DNA of 55,254 bases. It comes from a virus. Each line of letters opens with the position of its first letter. Within the stretch, counting starts at the first letter, position 1. This document shows positions 41,880-51,618 of the stretch, one piece after another. A program made the position numbers and the translations under genes. The notes beneath the pieces are model-generated. The model was not told the DNA's origin, searched no databases, and saw only the letters and a program-made list of their open reading frames with translations. The DNA is taken from the IMG/VR virus record IMGVR_UViG_3300003876_000014, positions 1 through 55,254 of that record; one strand, given 5' to 3'.

Positions 41880-42962
41880 TTAATATCTAAATCCTGTTAT
41901 ATAATATGCTCCAGAACCTGCTTGTGGAAGTAGAAATGGTGTTAATATAATGTCATCAGCAGGATTATTTGAAATCCATGTGTATAATACTGTTTCATTA
42001 TCCCAGTCATTTTCATCGACTTCACATATGTGACATTCAGCACCATCACCACCAGAATTTTCAAATTTCAATTTATAAAATTTATTTACATCAAAACTTA
42101 TTGTTTTACCTATATTCTGATTCCAATTAGTAACATCACCACCACCATAAAATGTATTAACACTATTATTATTATTATACATACCAATTTCTTGTTTATA
42201 ATATGCGGAACTAATTGTTGAAATATCTAAAGATTTTGATGCTATACCTAGCATAAATAATACATCTGATGTTCTAGTAAAAATAATTTCAAATGTTATA
42301 TTTTCAGTTCTATTCCAAAAATATGAACCAAACTTAACACCTCTATTCCACGATGATGTAGAAGATGAAAATCTAAGTCCATTAGTTGTATCTTGTTCAA
42401 CATTTATTCCTGAAGTCATTTCTAATCCTAGATTAACTATTGGTTCACTTCTTAAATCAACAGTAATTTTAGTTTTTATTAAAATTTTATTGAATCCAGA
42501 TTCTTTTGATTGTAAATCTGCATTATAAACAATTATATTAAATAATCCTTCATTTGTACCTACCGTAATCTCTACCCTTAATTGTTTTGGTGAATCAAAA
42601 TAAACAGTATTTACGAAATTACCAACACCAGATATTTCAACGGTTGAAAATGGTGAAAAATTAATTCCCATTATTGATATTATTTTCGTAGCAGTTGGTT
42701 CAAAATCACTATTTACAATATTTTCAATATGTGGTTCTAAATCTAAACCACTTGCAGTTTCTTCATAGAATGTTCTAATTGTTTCTTCATCATTTATAAC
42801 CACATTCATACCATCCCATTTATAGAACATTAAAGGTTGTGAAGTGGGAAAATCATAATCTGTTTCTATTTCAATTTCATTTGCTAATAAATCAAGAAAT
42901 TTACCACCACTAATTTCAATGATTGTATTGTTTTTGTTAATATCTATTTTTATCCAATTCAT
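41880..42962 (-). CDS. Fibre-like protein with a fibre N-terminal module, IPT/TIG-like domain and C-terminal lectin-like domain
   Basis: The 360-residue protein starts with a module also seen in the two fibre genes upstream (compare DFPTSQPLMFYKWDG with DIPEIQPLYLYKES). Residues about 85-150 follow the IPT/TIG pattern (KIISIMGINFSPFSTVEISG). The C-terminal 200 residues have concanavalin-like strands (GLRFSSSTSSWNRGVKFGSY ... KLKFENSGGDGAECHICEVD). Such parts bind sugars. It is translationally coupled (TAATG) to the fibre gene upstream. Likely a receptor-binding accessory; inferred. Confidence 0.55.
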   Translation of the reverse strand: MNWIKIDINKNNTIIEISGGKFLDLLANEIEIETDYDFPTSQPLMFYKWDGMNVVINDEETIRTFYEETASGLDLEPHIENIVNSDFEPTATKIISIMGINFSPFSTVEISGVGNFVNTVYFDSPKQLRVEITVGTNEGLFNIIVYNADLQSKESGFNKILIKTKITVDLRSEPIVNLGLEMTSGINVEQDTTNGLRFSSSTSSWNRGVKFGSYFWNRTENITFEIIFTRTSDVLFMLGIASKSLDISTISSAYYKQEIGMYNNNNSVNTFYGGGDVTNWNQNIGKTISFDVNKFYKLKFENSGGDGAECHICEVDENDWDNETVLYTWISNNPADDIILTPFLLPQAGSGAYYITGFRY

Positions 42963-44413
42963 TATCCTAAATATTTAATTCTAACAAATGAAGCATTTGG
43001 TTTTGTTAAAGTACTATTATTATCACCTAATCTAAACAATATAACATCTAATGTATCATTAATATTAAATTGTATTGTTGTAGTGGGTAATGAATTATGG
43101 TTATCATCATTAGAACTATTTCTAGTATAATTTGCTGTTAATGTTTTATCAATCACAGTACCATTTTTTCTAATTTGTACACCCGTTGTTGATCTACCAT
43201 TTGTTTGATTATTAGAATTAACATTAAATGAGACTTCGTAGTAGCCACTCTTTAATATTGTGATAGTACTACCACTAATTATATGTGAATATGTTGTATT
43301 ATCAATAAATTCATGAGTATCCCATTTCATTGGAATTGGTATTACATTGGTTATTTCTTGCCCACCAACACCATCAATTAATTCACATAAACCATCTAAT
43401 GGATTAATAGATACTGGTGCTAATGATACTGTTGCTTTACCACCTGTATTATCTGTAACGGTAAAACCACTATCAAAATTAATTGTATCATGTGGTGTAT
43501 TTGGAACATTAATGTTATTTGATTGTAAATTAACTGAACCACTATTACCAGTTATTGCAGACAATGAAATATTTGTATTATCTAAATTACCACTACTATT
43601 AAATGTTCCAAGATTACCAATTGCACCTGTAACTTTATCTATTTTTTGATCTGTTGTTGCAGATATTGTGTTAACTTTAGTATCGTTTGCAACAGTATAA
43701 TCAATAAAAGATTGTAATGTCGCACCACCATCAACAAGATTACCACTTACATTAAACGTTCCTAAATTACCTGTTACACCAGTAACTATATTAATTTTAT
43801 TATCTACAGAAATAGGTACGCCAAATACACCAACACTGTGGTCTAAATCAACTAAAACGTCTGGCAATGTACCATTATCACCCTGACCAATTTCAACTCT
43901 AAATCCTGTTGTTGATACAATTGATATTTGTGTGTTAGTATCTGTTGTTGATCCAAATGGTTGTGCAAATACACCATAATTTATTGATGATGTTGGTTGG
44001 TTAAATGTATAATCATATCTTCCTACACTTGTTCTTGTAACTGTTAACCCAAATCCTTCTGTTTGTGTACCATTTCCTAATGTTTTAGAAAATGCATATA
44101 ATGCAGATTCAGAATTTAATCTATCTAATTCAGTTCTTGTTGTTGCAGTATATCCTGTAAATTGATTTTGATTAACATCATCCTCTCCAATTAATGGTTC
44201 TGTTGAATTTAAATAATTATTAATTGTTTGATCATCATTAACTATAATACTACCTGTTGATTCTTTATATAAATAAAGTGGCTGAATTTCAGGTATATCA
44301 AAATCAATAAATATTTCACCAGTATTAGGTGGTAGGGGAGCAAAACTATTTACACCCCTATCAATTAACGTATTATTAAAGTTTGTATCGTATAGAAAAT
44401 ATTCAAATGCCAT
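42962..44413 (-). CDS. Tail fibre with C1q/TNF-like head
   Basis: The 483-residue protein opens with MAFEYFLYDTNFNNTLIDRG, the same N-terminal module as the gene upstream. The middle has coiled-coil-like repeats (residues about 95-320). The last 120 residues are a jelly-roll-like domain of the C1q/TNF type, with ITILKSGYYEVSFNVNS, IRKNG and LDVILFRLG. It shares this head pattern with the next two fibre genes upstream. The protein likely trimerises and binds the host surface. Confidence 0.6.
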   Translation of the reverse strand: MAFEYFLYDTNFNNTLIDRGVNSFAPLPPNTGEIFIDFDIPEIQPLYLYKESTGSIIVNDDQTINNYLNSTEPLIGEDDVNQNQFTGYTATTRTELDRLNSESALYAFSKTLGNGTQTEGFGLTVTRTSVGRYDYTFNQPTSSINYGVFAQPFGSTTDTNTQISIVSTTGFRVEIGQGDNGTLPDVLVDLDHSVGVFGVPISVDNKINIVTGVTGNLGTFNVSGNLVDGGATLQSFIDYTVANDTKVNTISATTDQKIDKVTGAIGNLGTFNSSGNLDNTNISLSAITGNSGSVNLQSNNINVPNTPHDTINFDSGFTVTDNTGGKATVSLAPVSINPLDGLCELIDGVGGQEITNVIPIPMKWDTHEFIDNTTYSHIISGSTITILKSGYYEVSFNVNSNNQTNGRSTTGVQIRKNGTVIDKTLTANYTRNSSNDDNHNSLPTTTIQFNINDTLDVILFRLGDNNSTLTKPNASFVRIKYLG

Positions 44414-44442
44414 ATAATTTTACTGTTCACCATTTCAATATA

Positions 44443-46650
44443 TTATTGAAGTTTATCTTTTTTCTTTATTAATATGCTACCATTTGGTGATGTTATTGCA
44501 CTACCACTTCTAGCTGTTCTAAATCCAACCAAATCTAAACTATCACCTGCTGTTAAAGTAATTAATATTGTTGGTAAATTTATTGTACCAGCAGCGTTAT
44601 TCCTAGAAGTCCAACCTGCTGATGTAGCATTATCGATTGTTGTGGCATTATTTAATATTAAATTAGTACCAATTGATTTATCTGTATTATTACCAGATTG
44701 ATTAAATGGTATATTATAGTTAATTTCATAATCACCAGTATCATTAATTATTATTTGACTACCACCAGTCCATGAGTATGCTGAATCAATAATTACACTA
44801 CTATCCCATAATATTGGAGTTGCAATAATACTATTTAAATTAGTACCACCAGTATGTATTAAGAATAATTCATTTGATTGTGTACTTGCGGTATAACCCG
44901 TAAATATTATGGTATCTAATTTAGTATCTGTAATTCCAGATATATTTGTGATATCAATAGTGTTTTGTGTTGTTTCAGCAGATATTGCTAGTATATCTAT
45001 GATATTCTGATCTGTTTTTGCCGAAACAGCATCAATATCAATTCTCAATTGACCAGTATCAGCAGTTACAGTCGCTAACGTGTTTTCAATATTTGTTATT
45101 CTTGTATCGGTAATGGCACTATATGAGATAAATACACTTGTTTCCAACTTATTTGCTAACGCATCACCTAATGTATTTCCTGTTGAAATATCTATATTTA
45201 ATTGTGTACCGCTCCAACTTATACTCTCACCAGCAACATTAGCACCATCAAATGTGATAACACCACTAGTAATATCTATACCAACACCTGCTGTTAATAC
45301 ACCAGCTTCACTAAATTGTGTAAAGTTTAATTCATCAACACCAATATTAACAGGATCTATGGCAAGCAATACCCAACCAGAACCCCCGTATGTTGTACCT
45401 GTTTCAGTAAATGTAAATGCACCTGCTGTAACATTTGGATTATCAAAATCATTTGCTCTTGCAAATGTATTAACACCAGATGAATAAATATATATACCAT
45501 TATCAATTTTATTTGTTTGATCTTTAACTAATATTCTCCACCCATCTTGAATTGTAATACCATCAATAGAACCACCAAATGTACCTAATGTTAAGTCAAT
45601 ATTTGTGGTTGTTACAACTCTAACAGATTCTTTTAAATCTAAACCAGAACCTATTGCATCAACATATCCTTTATCTACTAATGATCTAACAGTAAAGTTT
45701 GTACTATAATCACCTCCATATTCAAGACCTTTTGCTAATATTCTTAAATCAGTAAACACAGCATTTGTACCACCAGTAACAGTAATATTCACATCACCAA
45801 CAGCAGTATATGCATTTAAATCTAATTCAATTATATCATTATTAGTTAATTGATTAGAATTAATACCAGCACCACCACTTAAAATATCTTGTTTATTTGC
45901 TGTTGTTGCAGACAATATTACAATATTTGATGTGTTTATATCTGTTTGACCACTAACTATTTGTATATTAGTAGTGTTTTGAATAACATCCCCACTAATA
46001 GTAATTATATCCCCTTCAATATTTGTTATTCTACTATTTGTTGTTGCAGTATATCCAGTAAATTCATTTTTTGTTATATTATTATTTGTTAATCCAGATA
46101 ATTCAATTGCAACATCTGATTCACCTTCGGTTCTTTGTAATTCTAATACTGTATTATTTAATGTACCACCAGACACATAAATATCAATAGGTGTTGACCC
46201 TGTTAAATCGGCAACACTATAACCACTATCAATTAAATTACCACTTACATCAAATTCACCAACATTACCAGTTGCACCTGTAACAATATTAATTTTATTA
46301 TCTAAATCTGTTTGAGTTTGTGCTGTATACCCACTAAAAATTGTAAAGCTAACTTTAGTATCTATATCTGTTTGAGTTTGTGCAGTATATCCTGTAAATA
46401 TATTATAATTAATTGAATCATCTGGCGATATAGGTGTAATATGATCTAACCAATTATTAATATTTTGGTCAGTATTTGGAACTACATCAGTACCCCCAGT
46501 TATTCTCCACAAATAAAGTGGTTGTATTTCAGGGATTACAAAATCACTAAATAATGATTGTTCAGTTCCACCTGTTGAATTATTAGTAGGGTTTTCTCTT
46601 ACTATTGTATTACCAAAATCGGTACGATAAATTAAATATCTAAATGCCAT
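44443..46650 (-). CDS. Large tail fibre with prophage-type fibre domain and C1q/TNF-like head
   Basis: The 735-residue protein has the shared N-terminal module (MAFRYLIYRTDFGNTIVREN). Repeats containing FTGYTAQTQTD follow. From about residue 300 there is the conserved phage fibre domain seen in many tail proteins (LVDKGYVDAIGSGLDLKESV, then ILVKDQTNKIDNGIYIYSSG). The same domain occurs in the YadA-type gene at 52086. The C-terminus is a C1q/TNF-like head (IIINDTGDYEINYNIPFNQS). Multi-domain trimeric fibre. Confidence 0.65.
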   Translation of the reverse strand: MAFRYLIYRTDFGNTIVRENPTNNSTGGTEQSLFSDFVIPEIQPLYLWRITGGTDVVPNTDQNINNWLDHITPISPDDSINYNIFTGYTAQTQTDIDTKVSFTIFSGYTAQTQTDLDNKINIVTGATGNVGEFDVSGNLIDSGYSVADLTGSTPIDIYVSGGTLNNTVLELQRTEGESDVAIELSGLTNNNITKNEFTGYTATTNSRITNIEGDIITISGDVIQNTTNIQIVSGQTDINTSNIVILSATTANKQDILSGGAGINSNQLTNNDIIELDLNAYTAVGDVNITVTGGTNAVFTDLRILAKGLEYGGDYSTNFTVRSLVDKGYVDAIGSGLDLKESVRVVTTTNIDLTLGTFGGSIDGITIQDGWRILVKDQTNKIDNGIYIYSSGVNTFARANDFDNPNVTAGAFTFTETGTTYGGSGWVLLAIDPVNIGVDELNFTQFSEAGVLTAGVGIDITSGVITFDGANVAGESISWSGTQLNIDISTGNTLGDALANKLETSVFISYSAITDTRITNIENTLATVTADTGQLRIDIDAVSAKTDQNIIDILAISAETTQNTIDITNISGITDTKLDTIIFTGYTASTQSNELFLIHTGGTNLNSIIATPILWDSSVIIDSAYSWTGGSQIIINDTGDYEINYNIPFNQSGNNTDKSIGTNLILNNATTIDNATSAGWTSRNNAAGTINLPTILITLTAGDSLDLVGFRTARSGSAITSPNGSILIKKKDKLQ

Positions 46651-46668
46651 TCCTTATATTATTTTTCT

Positions 46669-47697
46669 CTATATTATTTTCTCTATTTTAATCCATGATC
46701 CATCTGGGACTGTAAGTACACTACCAGATGACCCAATTCTAAATCCCATTAACTCAATGTAATTACCATTAATTAGGTCTACTTTATATTGAGGCATTGA
46801 ATTTGTTGATGTATCATTAACAGTATTTCTACTATATGATGCACTACTTAATGGTGTTATTTCATTAACCCCATTTTTTCTTATAACACTTCCTATTATT
46901 TTTCTTGAATTTGATTGATTTTCTAAATTTAATAAATATGAAATCTCATATGAAGCAGTTTCTTGTATATAAATACGAGAACCTCCAGTAAAATTTAACG
47001 ATGTTCCACTATATTCTTCTGTTGTCCAAATAATAGGTGTTTTAGCTATTGTATTTACTTCTGTATTACCTGAAATATCTTTTAATTGAAGCGAATCAGG
47101 TAGATTTATACTAATAGTATTACCGCTATCAATTAATATTCCTGAACCTGCAATTAATGTATCTTGCTTATTTTGAATTAGTGATAATGTTATACCACTA
47201 TATGTATTAAAATTAGATATACCTAAATATGTGTTTGGTGCTGTTGTTCCAGTATAGTCTTGAAATGCTGATAAATTTACTTTAGAATCTAAATCAGTTA
47301 AATATGCTATTGTACCAGATGCATCTTGAATAGTAAGTGTTCTTGTTGTTCCAGATGTTATTCCAGATGTTTGTACTTCAATCCCCTTTGTATCATCACT
47401 ACCATCATATATTTGAAAATTATCCGAATTTAAAAATGATGGTATATCACCTAATCTTCTCCAAACAATATTATTAGAATAATATAAACCAGCTTCTTTT
47501 CTATTTAAAACATATGAACCTGTTGATTGACGAACCAGATATGTTTTACCGTTATTACCAGCAGCACTTGGTAATTCTCCATACGTATTTACTTCAGGAT
47601 ATGTTGAACCTGAAGTTGTACCAGTATTACCACCACCAAAATCAGGAACAAATAAAAAAACGTTCCCTGAAATTAAATCTATTGCAAATGTTGCCAT
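46669..47697 (-). CDS. Tail fibre with C1q/TNF-like head
   Basis: The 342-residue protein has a different N-terminus (MATFAIDLISGNVFLFV) from its two neighbours downstream but a C-terminal head of the same type, with IYIQETASYEISYLLNLENQ, VIRKNG and a closing WIKIEKII. The middle includes YTGTTAPNTYLGISNFNTYS. It starts a unit after a terminator and a GTATTTATA element. It appears to be the simplest of the three head-bearing proteins. Confidence 0.6.
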   Translation of the reverse strand: MATFAIDLISGNVFLFVPDFGGGNTGTTSGSTYPEVNTYGELPSAAGNNGKTYLVRQSTGSYVLNRKEAGLYYSNNIVWRRLGDIPSFLNSDNFQIYDGSDDTKGIEVQTSGITSGTTRTLTIQDASGTIAYLTDLDSKVNLSAFQDYTGTTAPNTYLGISNFNTYSGITLSLIQNKQDTLIAGSGILIDSGNTISINLPDSLQLKDISGNTEVNTIAKTPIIWTTEEYSGTSLNFTGGSRIYIQETASYEISYLLNLENQSNSRKIIGSVIRKNGVNEITPLSSASYSRNTVNDTSTNSMPQYKVDLINGNYIELMGFRIGSSGSVLTVPDGSWIKIEKII

Positions 47698-47714
47698 TAA
47701 ATATTATTTTTTTA

Positions 47715-47723
47715 TATAAATAC
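47715..47723 (-). promoter_or_regulatory. GTATTTATA element upstream of the fibre gene cluster
   Basis: The element is 17 bases before the ATG at 47697 and about 25 bases after a strong terminator. Confidence 0.6.
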
Positions 47724-47743
47724 TTAATATTTTTTCTTAAAAA

Positions 47744-47770
47744 GAAAAAAGGTGATTAAAAATCACCTTT
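47744..47770 (-). terminator. Intrinsic terminator
   Basis: The minus strand has AAAGGTGATT and AATCACCTTT around a TTT loop, followed by TTTCTTTTT. It ends the unit of the two small genes at 47796-48456. Confidence 0.8.
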
Positions 47771-47795
47771 AATTAAATTATTAATATTTTTCCCT

Positions 47796-48125
47796 TTATA
47801 GATATGTTAATGTTGCCCTATCATCCCATACATGTCGATAAAATTCCTCACCATTTACATATTTTTGCTCCCATACAGTACCAACTTGTTGAATTCTTCT
47901 AATTTTCCATAATGGTTCGCTTTCAAGAGTAGACAATTCTGCCCAACCTAAATAAAATAAACTATCACTTACTTCATCAATTCTTGTAGGTATTTCAGGT
48001 CGTGCTAAAACGATTTCACGTCCATTAGCATCTGTACCTTCAGTATCAAACTTAATAGGTGCTGTGTTAGTACCTATCGGTCTTAGTACCGTTCCTTTAT
48101 TTCTACCAGTTGCATTTCTACTCAT
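47796..48125 (-). CDS. Hypothetical small structural protein
   Basis: This 109-residue protein is not recognised. It starts with basic residues (MSRNATGRNKGTVLRPIG) and contains RIDEVSDSLFYLGWAELSTL. Several Trp and Tyr suggest a compact fold. It may belong to the tail or neck, judged from its place between fibre genes. It is followed by a terminator. Confidence 0.45.
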   Translation of the reverse strand: MSRNATGRNKGTVLRPIGTNTAPIKFDTEGTDANGREIVLARPEIPTRIDEVSDSLFYLGWAELSTLESEPLWKIRRIQQVGTVWEQKYVNGEEFYRHVWDDRATLTYL

Positions 48126-48141
48126 ATGATTATATTTTTTA

Positions 48142-48456
48142 TTATGAATTAATCACAACAGTACCAATACCTAAAAACCCTTCTAAATAATCTTTAATAT
48201 GTTCATGTATTACTACTGGTGTTAAATTTACAAACTCTGAATCTGTTAATTGTTTATTATAATTCAATCTAGGTATTTCTACTAGATTAAGTGTTCTTAA
48301 ACCATTATTTTTTGCTGCTTGATCTCTCCAAACTGAAATATTAACATTATATTCACCACCTTGTGTTGGAAAATATACGTCAAATTGTGCAAATGAACCT
48401 GTTGTTACTGTACCACCATCATTTGTTGTTAAAGGTGTGTTAATAGTTAAACTCAT
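48142..48456 (-). CDS. Hypothetical small structural protein
   Basis: This 104-residue, beta-rich protein (SFAQFDVYFPTQGGEYNVNI) has no known match. It is the first gene of a two-gene unit starting at a GTATTTATA element about 21 bases upstream, and the next gene follows after 16 bases. A tail or connector role is inferred. Confidence 0.45.
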   Translation of the reverse strand: MSLTINTPLTTNDGGTVTTGSFAQFDVYFPTQGGEYNVNISVWRDQAAKNNGLRTLNLVEIPRLNYNKQLTDSEFVNLTPVVIHEHIKDYLEGFLGIGTVVINS

Positions 48457-48477
48457 AATTTTTTTCTTTTAATTTAT

Positions 48478-48486
48478 TATAAATAC
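48478..48486 (-). promoter_or_regulatory. GTATTTATA element before the two small structural genes
   Basis: The element is 21 bases before the ATG at 48456. Confidence 0.5.
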
Positions 48487-48505
48487 ATATTTTTATTAAA
48501 ATTAT

Positions 48506-50008
48506 TTATGAACTAGCAATTGTTGTTATAGTACCTGATGATCCAACAAATTTTAATGCACCATTTTCAACATATAATGTTCCACCTCCTGTTGGTGTTG
48601 ATGGTGTTGCACTTTGATTTATCATAAATACCGCACCTTCTAAATGTAATTTTTCTTGCCCTGTTTGTCCTGTGATTCCTGTTGCACCTGAACCTATAAT
48701 TAAATTTCCAGTACCATTAATAAATTGACTTGCAGTTTGTGCAAATCTTACTCTAGGTTCTACTGCACACCATCCAAAAGCAATTGAATTTGTAGTATTA
48801 TTTGTTACATATGTACCATCATTAATACCATTACCTATCATGAATGCACCTTGTGCACCTGCACATGCAAAATCACCTAATACTGTCGCATGTGTTCCAT
48901 TTGCATGAGTAACCGCACCAATTGCTACTGCAAAATTACCTTGTGAACATGCTTCTCTACCTATTGATATCGAACAAACACCTAATGCTGCTGCTAAATG
49001 ACCAATTGCCACACCACTAGATGTATTACTATATGATGAGACACCGACAACTGTTGAAGAATTACCATATGACCTATTTCCACTTCCAACACTTAATGAT
49101 GATGCGTTTGTTGATCGTGAAGCGAAACCAATTGCAACAGCACAATTACCTACATTTGTTGTACATGCACCATCACCAATTGCAATTGATGTATTTGCAC
49201 ATGCAATTGCTGCTACGCCAATTCCAATAGTATTTACTCCAATAGATTTAGATAAATTACCTATTGCAATACTACCACTACCAATTGCTTGATTTGTTGT
49301 ACTATAATTTGCTCTACGACCAATTGAAATGTTATTTATACCTGTTAACCCAGTCCCATTATTACCACTAAATATACCAATAGAAATAGATTCACTTGCA
49401 CCAACATAAGCACTATTACCTATTGCTATTGAAGATGTTGTTGCATTTTCACATGCATTACTACCGATTGCAATACCAGCAGAACCAAACGCATTAGCAC
49501 CTGAACCAAATGCATTAGCACCTGAACCTGTTGAATGTGCATTCCTACCCATTGCTAATGATGATGTGTTTGTTGCACATGAACTACTACCAATAACAAC
49601 CGAATAACTACCAGATGCGTGTGTATCTGCACCCAAAGCAACACTTCTACTTCCAGATGAAATTGCAACTGAACCCAATGAAACCGAACACGTTGCTAAT
49701 GCATCTGCTTGATAGCCTATTGCAAGTGATCTGTCACCAAATACTTGTGCAGAATGTCCTATTCCAACTGAACCTAACCCCCCATTTGTTGTTGTATTTT
49801 GACCTAGTTCTACCGAACTAAGTGTGTTATTACCTGCATTTAAAAATGAAGTACCACTAATTTGAAAACCAGAATCACTAGTTATTATTCCACCATTTTC
49901 TACTTGTAGTTCACCATGTACTTCTGTAATACCATTAAGTGTTAGTGTTTCTCCTGAAAATTGTTCAAATTTATCGTTACTTAAATTCGGTTTAGTATCG
50001 AATGCCAT
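48506..50008 (-). CDS. Repeat-rich fibre with YadA-head-like (Hep_Hag) repeats
   Basis: The 500-residue protein has a short N-terminus and then about 25 repeats of 14-16 residues with the core S-x-A-I-G or S-V-A-L-G (for example SLAIGYQADALATCSVSLGS and SISIGREACSQGNFAVAIGA). They follow the head repeats of YadA-type trimeric adhesins. A C-terminal stretch GAVFMINQSATPSTPTGG closes the protein. Such repeats form a left-handed trimeric beta roll. In a phage it is most likely the shaft or tip of a fibre. A second protein of the window has the same type of repeat. Confidence 0.7.
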   Translation of the reverse strand: MAFDTKPNLSNDKFEQFSGETLTLNGITEVHGELQVENGGIITSDSGFQISGTSFLNAGNNTLSSVELGQNTTTNGGLGSVGIGHSAQVFGDRSLAIGYQADALATCSVSLGSVAISSGSRSVALGADTHASGSYSVVIGSSSCATNTSSLAMGRNAHSTGSGANAFGSGANAFGSAGIAIGSNACENATTSSIAIGNSAYVGASESISIGIFSGNNGTGLTGINNISIGRRANYSTTNQAIGSGSIAIGNLSKSIGVNTIGIGVAAIACANTSIAIGDGACTTNVGNCAVAIGFASRSTNASSLSVGSGNRSYGNSSTVVGVSSYSNTSSGVAIGHLAAALGVCSISIGREACSQGNFAVAIGAVTHANGTHATVLGDFACAGAQGAFMIGNGINDGTYVTNNTTNSIAFGWCAVEPRVRFAQTASQFINGTGNLIIGSGATGITGQTGQEKLHLEGAVFMINQSATPSTPTGGGTLYVENGALKFVGSSGTITTIASS

Positions 50009-50069
50009 ATTATTTCTATTTTTTCTCTAAATTCTTATCAGATTAATAATACCTTTCATTAACCTTTTC

Positions 50070-50078
50070 TATAAATAC
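50070..50078 (-). promoter_or_regulatory. GTATTTATA element before the YadA-repeat fibre
   Basis: The element is 61 bases before the ATG at 50008 and about 20 bases after a terminator. Confidence 0.5.
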
Positions 50079-50097
50079 TTTTAAAGATTTTAGAAAT

Positions 50098-50132
50098 AAA
50101 AAAAGTCCCAAATAAATTACATTATTGGGACT
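50098..50132 (-). terminator. Intrinsic terminator
   Basis: The minus strand has AAGTCCCA and TGGGACTT paired around a 14-base A/T loop and followed by seven T. It ends the unit of the GT9-like gene, about 104 bases after its stop. Confidence 0.8.
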
Positions 50133-50235
50133 TATATTTGAAACATATTACTTTATTCCTTTTTTTAACGATTAAAAACATATTTTTTTTATAGATTTTT
50201 CACTATTTCTATCATTGTACTAACATATGTAAATT

Positions 50236-51141
50236 TTATTGTTTTTTCAATGATTCCATAATTTCATTAATATCAAATAAATTTATTGTATTATATGGAA
50301 ATTCTTGAATTGTTCCCGTAATATTATATTGCTCTAAAAATGAAAACTTATTCATTTCATAAATTTTATCAGCACTAGGTCTTATATTATCATGAATTTC
50401 ATAACCAAAAACTTTTGGATCATTTGAAATCCAACAAACTGTTGAAGGTAAATCTAATGCTGCTGCCACATGCTGCATAAATGAATCAATTAATAATCTC
50501 TTTTTAGAAAATGTCATTACTGCATATAATTCTCTATGTGGTAATGTTACTGCTTCAACATTTCTTAATGCTGGTTGTTCAGGTAATCTTATATGTAATA
50601 TTCTATAAGATTTTGAATAATAATCAGCCAATTTTTGTGCAATTTCAATCGGCATATCTCTTGCCCACGATTTTTTTGAATATTGACTATTTGGTAATCC
50701 ACCATGTGTTTGTAATATCATAATTGGTTTACCTTGTTCTGGTTTAATCTTATCTTTAGCTATTTCAATTTCTCTTGGATTTAAATATATTTTAGGCATC
50801 TCACCATTAAATGGGATATTAAACATATTTGCCCATATTTCATTTAAATGTTTTTCTCTCAATAAATAACTTTGCTCATGATAAGGGTCATGTTGAAAGA
50901 TTAAAACATCTTTATTATGAATATAATCATCATAAAAATAATTATTTAATTGATCAAATGTATAAAATCTATATATGTTTTTATTATTTCCATAAAAAGG
51001 ACCGTCCCAAGAAGAAATTACAATTATTTTTCTATCTGGATATTTTTTTTTCATTGCAGCAATTACTGCTGTACTCATGATACATTTACCATGTCCACCA
51101 GCCACGATTAGGCAAATGTACCTATCTTTTACTTCTTTCAT
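50236..51141 (-). CDS. Glycosyltransferase, GT9/heptosyltransferase-like
   Basis: The 301-residue protein has a GT-B-like layout. The first strand and Gly-rich loop ICLIVAGGHGKCIMSTAVIA resemble the start of heptosyltransferases. The second half has IMILQTHGGLPNSQYS and LLIDSFMQHVAAALDLPSTV, the phrase typical of GT9 (S-F-x-x-H-x-A-A-A-L). It may add a sugar to a phage fibre or alter host surface glycan. It follows the sulfotransferase fragments in the same direction. Confidence 0.65.
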   Translation of the reverse strand: MKEVKDRYICLIVAGGHGKCIMSTAVIAAMKKKYPDRKIIVISSWDGPFYGNNKNIYRFYTFDQLNNYFYDDYIHNKDVLIFQHDPYHEQSYLLREKHLNEIWANMFNIPFNGEMPKIYLNPREIEIAKDKIKPEQGKPIMILQTHGGLPNSQYSKKSWARDMPIEIAQKLADYYSKSYRILHIRLPEQPALRNVEAVTLPHRELYAVMTFSKKRLLIDSFMQHVAAALDLPSTVCWISNDPKVFGYEIHDNIRPSADKIYEMNKFSFLEQYNITGTIQEFPYNTINLFDINEIMESLKKQ

Positions 51142-51182
51142 AATTTTTAATTTTTCTCTAAAATAATAAGATTATAATCTAT

Positions 51183-51590
51183 TTATATAATTCCTTTTAC
51201 TATTGATATTTCATCAATAAAATTAGTAACATCTTGAAATCTTTCATTTTCAAGTTTTTCAATATAATCACCATTGAATACTGTTAAATCTCTTGTTCTA
51301 GGACGATCTAATTTACCTTCTCTTATAGTATGTAATGATTGTGGTGCAAACCCATGATGCATATCTTCTTCAAATAATGTTTGCTTAACATTTTCAAAAT
51401 CATGTTCATATCTAGGAAGTCCTAATTCATCATAAATTCTATTAAATGTTTCTGTTGGATATGTTAACATGTCGTTGTAAGGAACAAACACAATTCTATC
51501 TCTATGATTCCTATACATCATCTCTCTTAGCTTTAATATTGATAATCCAAACACACCATCATCTTTAACAAAATTTTCAGCACGACCCAC
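51183..51590 (-). CDS. C-terminal part of a split sulfotransferase
   Basis: The 135-residue frame begins at an internal codon; GTG is taken as start by default. Read upstream it continues as DNGNFLNEQTT. It contains the sulfotransferase motif region (MLTYPTETFNRIYDELGLP, with the PAPS-binding-type end). It joins the N-terminal part if the G4 run at 51625-51628 were G3, giving the expected FPIRD phrase. The protein therefore looks like one gene with a one-base indel. Confidence 0.6.
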   Translation of the reverse strand: MGRAENFVKDDGVFGLSILKLREMMYRNHRDRIVFVPYNDMLTYPTETFNRIYDELGLPRYEHDFENVKQTLFEEDMHHGFAPQSLHTIREGKLDRPRTRDLTVFNGDYIEKLENERFQDVTNFIDEISIVKGII

Positions 51591-51618
51591 CGTAGTCTGT
51601 TCATTTAAAAAATTACCA

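Noticed and set aside
49021-49821. Plus-strand frames rich in His, Leu and Gln
   Set aside because: They are antisense to the YadA-type repeats; the His/Leu/Gln bias comes from the repeated codons on the other strand.
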